The position numbers and the translations under genes are program-made. Positions 61,726 to 64,000 of a DNA stretch of 64,000 bases are shown here, piece after piece. The stretch is from Olsenella timonensis (lineage in GTDB: Bacteria > Actinomycetota > Coriobacteriia > Coriobacteriales > Atopobiaceae): NCBI RefSeq assembly GCF_900119915.1, contig NZ_LT635455.1:806001-870000 (forward strand), in the 5' to 3' direction. Each line of letters begins with the position of its first letter. Within the stretch, counting starts at the first letter, position 1. The notes below the pieces were generated by a model that worked only from the letters and a program-made list of their open reading frames with translations, searched no databases and was not told the DNA's origin.

Positions 61726-61779
61726 GCGAATCGGAGAGCGGATGAGGGGGACGGATGAGAGGGACGGGCGAGAAGGGCG

Positions 61780-62838
61780 TCAGACTCGGGCTCGTGCGCG
61801 AACAATGCGCAGCCGGTCGGTCGCGTAATCGAGCCGCGAGCTGCGCGTGATTATCTCGGGGGCGACCGTCGGCCACGTGTCGGCGCCGTGCGGCACGCCG
61901 AAGCGCTCGAGCAGCTGCCCCAGGCGCGCCGGGTCGCGCGCGTCGTCGTAGGAGAAGCGCGCGATCGCCGGGTGCAGCGCCGTGAGGTGCGACTCGCGCA
62001 GGCGCTCGTCCTGCATGACGCGCAGCGCGTCTCTCCCGCCCATGAGCTCGGGTCGCTCCGTCTTCTGATGGCCGTCGAGCTCGCCGATAACGAGGCGACC
62101 GTCTGCGGTGAGCCACAGGAAGTCCACGCGGAACCACTTCCCGGGCTCGACGGGGTCCTCGATCCACACCTGCAGCTCGGGCATCGCAAAGCCGAGGAGG
62201 TGCATGTTCGCGCGCGCGATGGACTCGCCGCCGCTCTCGGCCCGCGCGTCGGCGAGCGCGGCTGCCCGCAGCGCGCCGCGGACGCCACGGTGCCCGCGGT
62301 ACCGCTCTCCGAGGTGGGTCGCAAGGCCCCGTGCCGAGACGCCGCTCATTCGCAGCGCGGCGTCGGCAATGGCGAGCGCGTCGGGCAGCTCGAACGACGC
62401 GAGGCAGTCGAACACCGTGCGCCAGAACGGCGTGAGCGGAAGCCCATCGTGCTCCTGGACGGCGTCGTCCTCGAGGTGCCGCCTCACGATGCCGGGGCAT
62501 GACCGGCGGCTCGCACCGGACGGGGCGGCCACGTGCACGTCGGAGAGCAGGTCCCACGTCACGGGGAGCCCGTAGGCAACGGCGGCCGACGCCCCGCAGA
62601 ACTGCCAGTTTGGGTGGTTGGGGGCGAGGGCGCGCATGAGGTGCAGCGTCCTCTCGGGCGGCTTGAGGCGCTCCCAGGAATCTCGCCGGAAGAAGAGGCC
62701 CCTGACAGGCTCGACGACCTGGTCGCGGCGATGGCGCATCGCCTCGCGCAGGCCGCGCTCGCTCGGGGTGCAGCAGCGCCGCGCCCGCTCGGCCTCGTCC
62801 AGCATCGCGGCGACGCTTTCATCGATGGACTTGCTCAT
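61780..62838 (-). CDS. AbiEi/DUF559-like protein
   Basis: A 352-residue protein. The middle (WRTVFDCLASFELPDALAIA, then DAALRMSGVSARGLATHLG) and the C-terminal SGGESIARANMHLLGF, ELQVWIED and RVDFLWLTADGRLVIGELDG match a common actinobacterial family. That family combines AbiEi-antitoxin-like helices with a short-patch-repair (Vsr/DUF559)-type nuclease fold. The Glu-Asp spacing in VIGELDGHQK fits a PD-(D/E)xK-like remnant. No AbiEii toxin gene is adjacent, so it is a solo form of unknown role, perhaps in defence. ATG 62838 has AAGGGGAGG upstream. Inverted-repeat copies 4 and 5 lie on either side of it. Confidence 0.65.
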   Translation of the reverse strand: MSKSIDESVAAMLDEAERARRCCTPSERGLREAMRHRRDQVVEPVRGLFFRRDSWERLKPPERTLHLMRALAPNHPNWQFCGASAAVAYGLPVTWDLLSDVHVAAPSGASRRSCPGIVRRHLEDDAVQEHDGLPLTPFWRTVFDCLASFELPDALAIADAALRMSGVSARGLATHLGERYRGHRGVRGALRAAALADARAESGGESIARANMHLLGFAMPELQVWIEDPVEPGKWFRVDFLWLTADGRLVIGELDGHQKTERPELMGGRDALRVMQDERLRESHLTALHPAIARFSYDDARDPARLGQLLERFGVPHGADTWPTVAPEIITRSSRLDYATDRLRIVRARARV

Positions 62839-62955
62839 GGATTGCCTCCCCTTGTGAGACTTCACCTCACAACAGCAGAATAGCAAACCACGAGTTTAAG
62901 AATTACAGCATTAGGTGAACGCTCGTATGTGCGAAGCCAAGGCTTACGCCTACAC

Positions 62956-63021
62956 CGAGACAGAGGAACTGCGGAAAACGGCGCCAAATTTCGGCCGATT
63001 TTCCGTAGATGCTCCGTCTCG
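62956..63021. repeat. Inverted-repeat copy 5
   Basis: Left arm CGAGACAGAGGAACTGCGGA (diverged) and right arm ending GTAGATGCTCCGTCTCG. It shares its right flank GGCGAATCGGAG with copy 4. It lies between the AbiEi-like and FmdB genes. Confidence 0.88.
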
Positions 63022-63054
63022 GCGAATCGGAGGGCGTATGGGGAGCGGGCAAGG

Positions 63055-63089
63055 GGGGCGAGAAGGGCGAGAAGGGCGAGAAGGGCGCC
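63055..63089. repeat. Short GGCGAGAAG tandem repeat
   Basis: Three to four tandem units of GGCGAGAAG lie just after the FmdB stop, on the plus strand. The same string is the complement of CTTCTCGCC seen beside the other inverted-repeat copies. Confidence 0.7.
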
Positions 63090-63319
63090 TAGTCGCAGGC
63101 CCCGCAGCTCTCGCACTTCTCGGGCTTGGGGGAGCCTCCCTTGCCGCGCTGGTCGGTGTTGTAGAAGCCGGAGCCCTTGAAGACGATGCCGGAGGGGTCG
63201 AAGACGCGCTCGGCCTCGTGACCGCAGCTGGGGCAGCTGACCGTGGGGTGAGCGCTCATCGGGTGCTCGACCTCGAAGGTGATGCCGCAGTCGGGGCAGT
63301 GATAGTCATAGCGTGCCAT
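63089..63319 (-). CDS. FmdB-family zinc ribbon protein
   Basis: A 76-residue protein starting MARYDYHCPDCGITFEVEHP with a CxxC, a second CPSCGHEAERVF, and a C-terminal CESCGAC. The paired CxxC motifs are typical of the FmdB/CxxC_CxxC_SSSS zinc-ribbon family, often regulators or small metal-binding proteins of unclear role. ATG 63319 has GGAGG upstream. It diverges from the HAD gene, with promoters for both in the 171-bp gap. Confidence 0.85.
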   Translation of the reverse strand: MARYDYHCPDCGITFEVEHPMSAHPTVSCPSCGHEAERVFDPSGIVFKGSGFYNTDQRGKGGSPKPEKCESCGACD

Positions 63320-63490
63320 GTCAGCCTCCGCAAAACCTGAAACGTCCAAACGCAAGATACTTTACCCAACGCACGCGTCGGCGAACGCGAGGATTTTATC
63401 GCCGAATGCGTTTATCATCATATCTGCTCTACTCGTACAGGAATGTGTGTGCAAGTGCGCCCGGCTGCGCACCTGCGGAACGGGGGACCG

Positions 63491-64000
63491 ATGGAGATTT
63501 CCGGCGCGATCTTTGACTGCGACGGCACGCTGGTGGACTCTATGGGCATGTGGCGCGGCGCCAACCGCTGGCTCTTCGAGGCCAACGGCCTGGATGCCGA
63601 CGCCGTCGACCTCGTGGCGCTCGAGGCCCTGTCGATCAGGGACATGTGCGCCTACATGCATGACGAGCTCGGCGCGAGCGCATCCGCCGACGACCTCTAC
63701 GAGCAGCTCTGCGCCCATGTGCGCGACGCCTACGCGCGCGAGGTCCCCGTCTTCCCCGGGGCCCGCGAGTTCCTGGCGGAGCTCGCCGCCGCGGGCGTGC
63801 CGATGGTGATCGCCTCCTCGACGCCGGTGCGCGAGCTGCGCTGCGCGCTCGAGGCACACGGACTCGACGGCTACTTCGCCGACCTCGTGAGCACCGAGGA
63901 CGTGGGCGGCCGCGACAAGGAGTTCCCCGACGTCTACCTGGAGGCCCAGCGGCGCCTCGGCACCCCGCGCGAGACCACGTGGGTCTTCGAGGACGCGCCC
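63491..64000 (+). CDS. HAD-superfamily hydrolase, C-terminus cut off by window edge
   Basis: The first 170 residues of a HAD phosphatase. Motif I is GAIFDCDGTLVDSMGMWRGA, with the nucleophile Asp and acid Asp. Motif II is VIASSTPVREL. GGRDKEFPDVYLEAQRRLG near the end holds the motif III Lys region. The cap is small and helical, placing it near beta-phosphoglucomutase or phosphatase-like members. It ends at WVFEDAP, just at motif IV. The substrate cannot be judged. The start is ATG 63491, after CGGGGG. Confidence 0.9.
   Translation, partial: MEISGAIFDCDGTLVDSMGMWRGANRWLFEANGLDADAVDLVALEALSIRDMCAYMHDELGASASADDLYEQLCAHVRDAYAREVPVFPGAREFLAELAAAGVPMVIASSTPVRELRCALEAHGLDGYFADLVSTEDVGGRDKEFPDVYLEAQRRLGTPRETTWVFEDAP

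Overview
This window looks like chromosome from a high-GC actinobacterium of the class Coriobacteriia, most likely near Olsenella and the Atopobiaceae. That placement is an inference. It rests on the GC-rich coding style, a one-chain iron-sulfur serine dehydratase, tandem YhgE/Pip proteins, cell-wall-binding-repeat (CWB2) hydrolases, and a phosphocholine (Lic) surface-glycan cluster. I saw no rRNA, tRNA, CRISPR array or replication origin.

Layout. Bases 1-1.8 kb hold a small accessory operon on the minus strand (XRE regulator, two unknown proteins, terminator) and a truncated unknown gene. Bases 2-21 kb are mostly core: serine dehydratase, glutamyl-tRNA synthetase, two coupled YhgE/Pip membrane proteins, metK, a PP2C-like phosphatase, a YfhO-family membrane protein, and the tight run priA-def-fmt-rsmB, which links replication restart to N-formylmethionine handling and rRNA methylation. 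Bases 21-25 kb carry a GtrA protein and a MacB-like ABC transporter with a very large outer domain.

Bases 25-31.3 kb form a defence and toxin island. It has hipBA with two HipB-type operators in its leader, a small helical protein, an orphan XRE antitoxin-like gene next to an IS256-family element, and a Septu-like ATPase plus HNH nuclease pair. Bases 31.3-49 kb are a surface-polysaccharide cluster with lower GC in its centre: several glycosyltransferases, a Wzx-type flippase, a LicC-LicA fusion with an N-terminal helix-turn-helix, LicD, a DUF6541-like membrane protein, a frameshifted acyltransferase, a three-module glycosyltransferase and UDP-glucose dehydrogenase. Together these predict a phosphocholine-decorated, uronic-acid-containing glycan. 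Bases 49-54.6 kb add two secreted CWB2 wall hydrolases and a DUF4012 protein, so wall remodelling genes sit beside wall glycan genes.

Bases 54.7-64 kb hold a cold-shock gene, an AbiL/RloAB-like ATPase plus RloB pair, a MarR-regulated heterodimeric ABC exporter, an AbiEi/DUF559-like protein, an FmdB zinc ribbon and the start of a HAD phosphatase. These transcription units are separated by copies of a 66-bp inverted-repeat element (five in the window). The two copies around the AbiL-like pair lie in near-identical 101-bp blocks spaced exactly 2160 bp apart. That punctuated layout, with defence modules in the slots between repeats, is the most interesting feature here.
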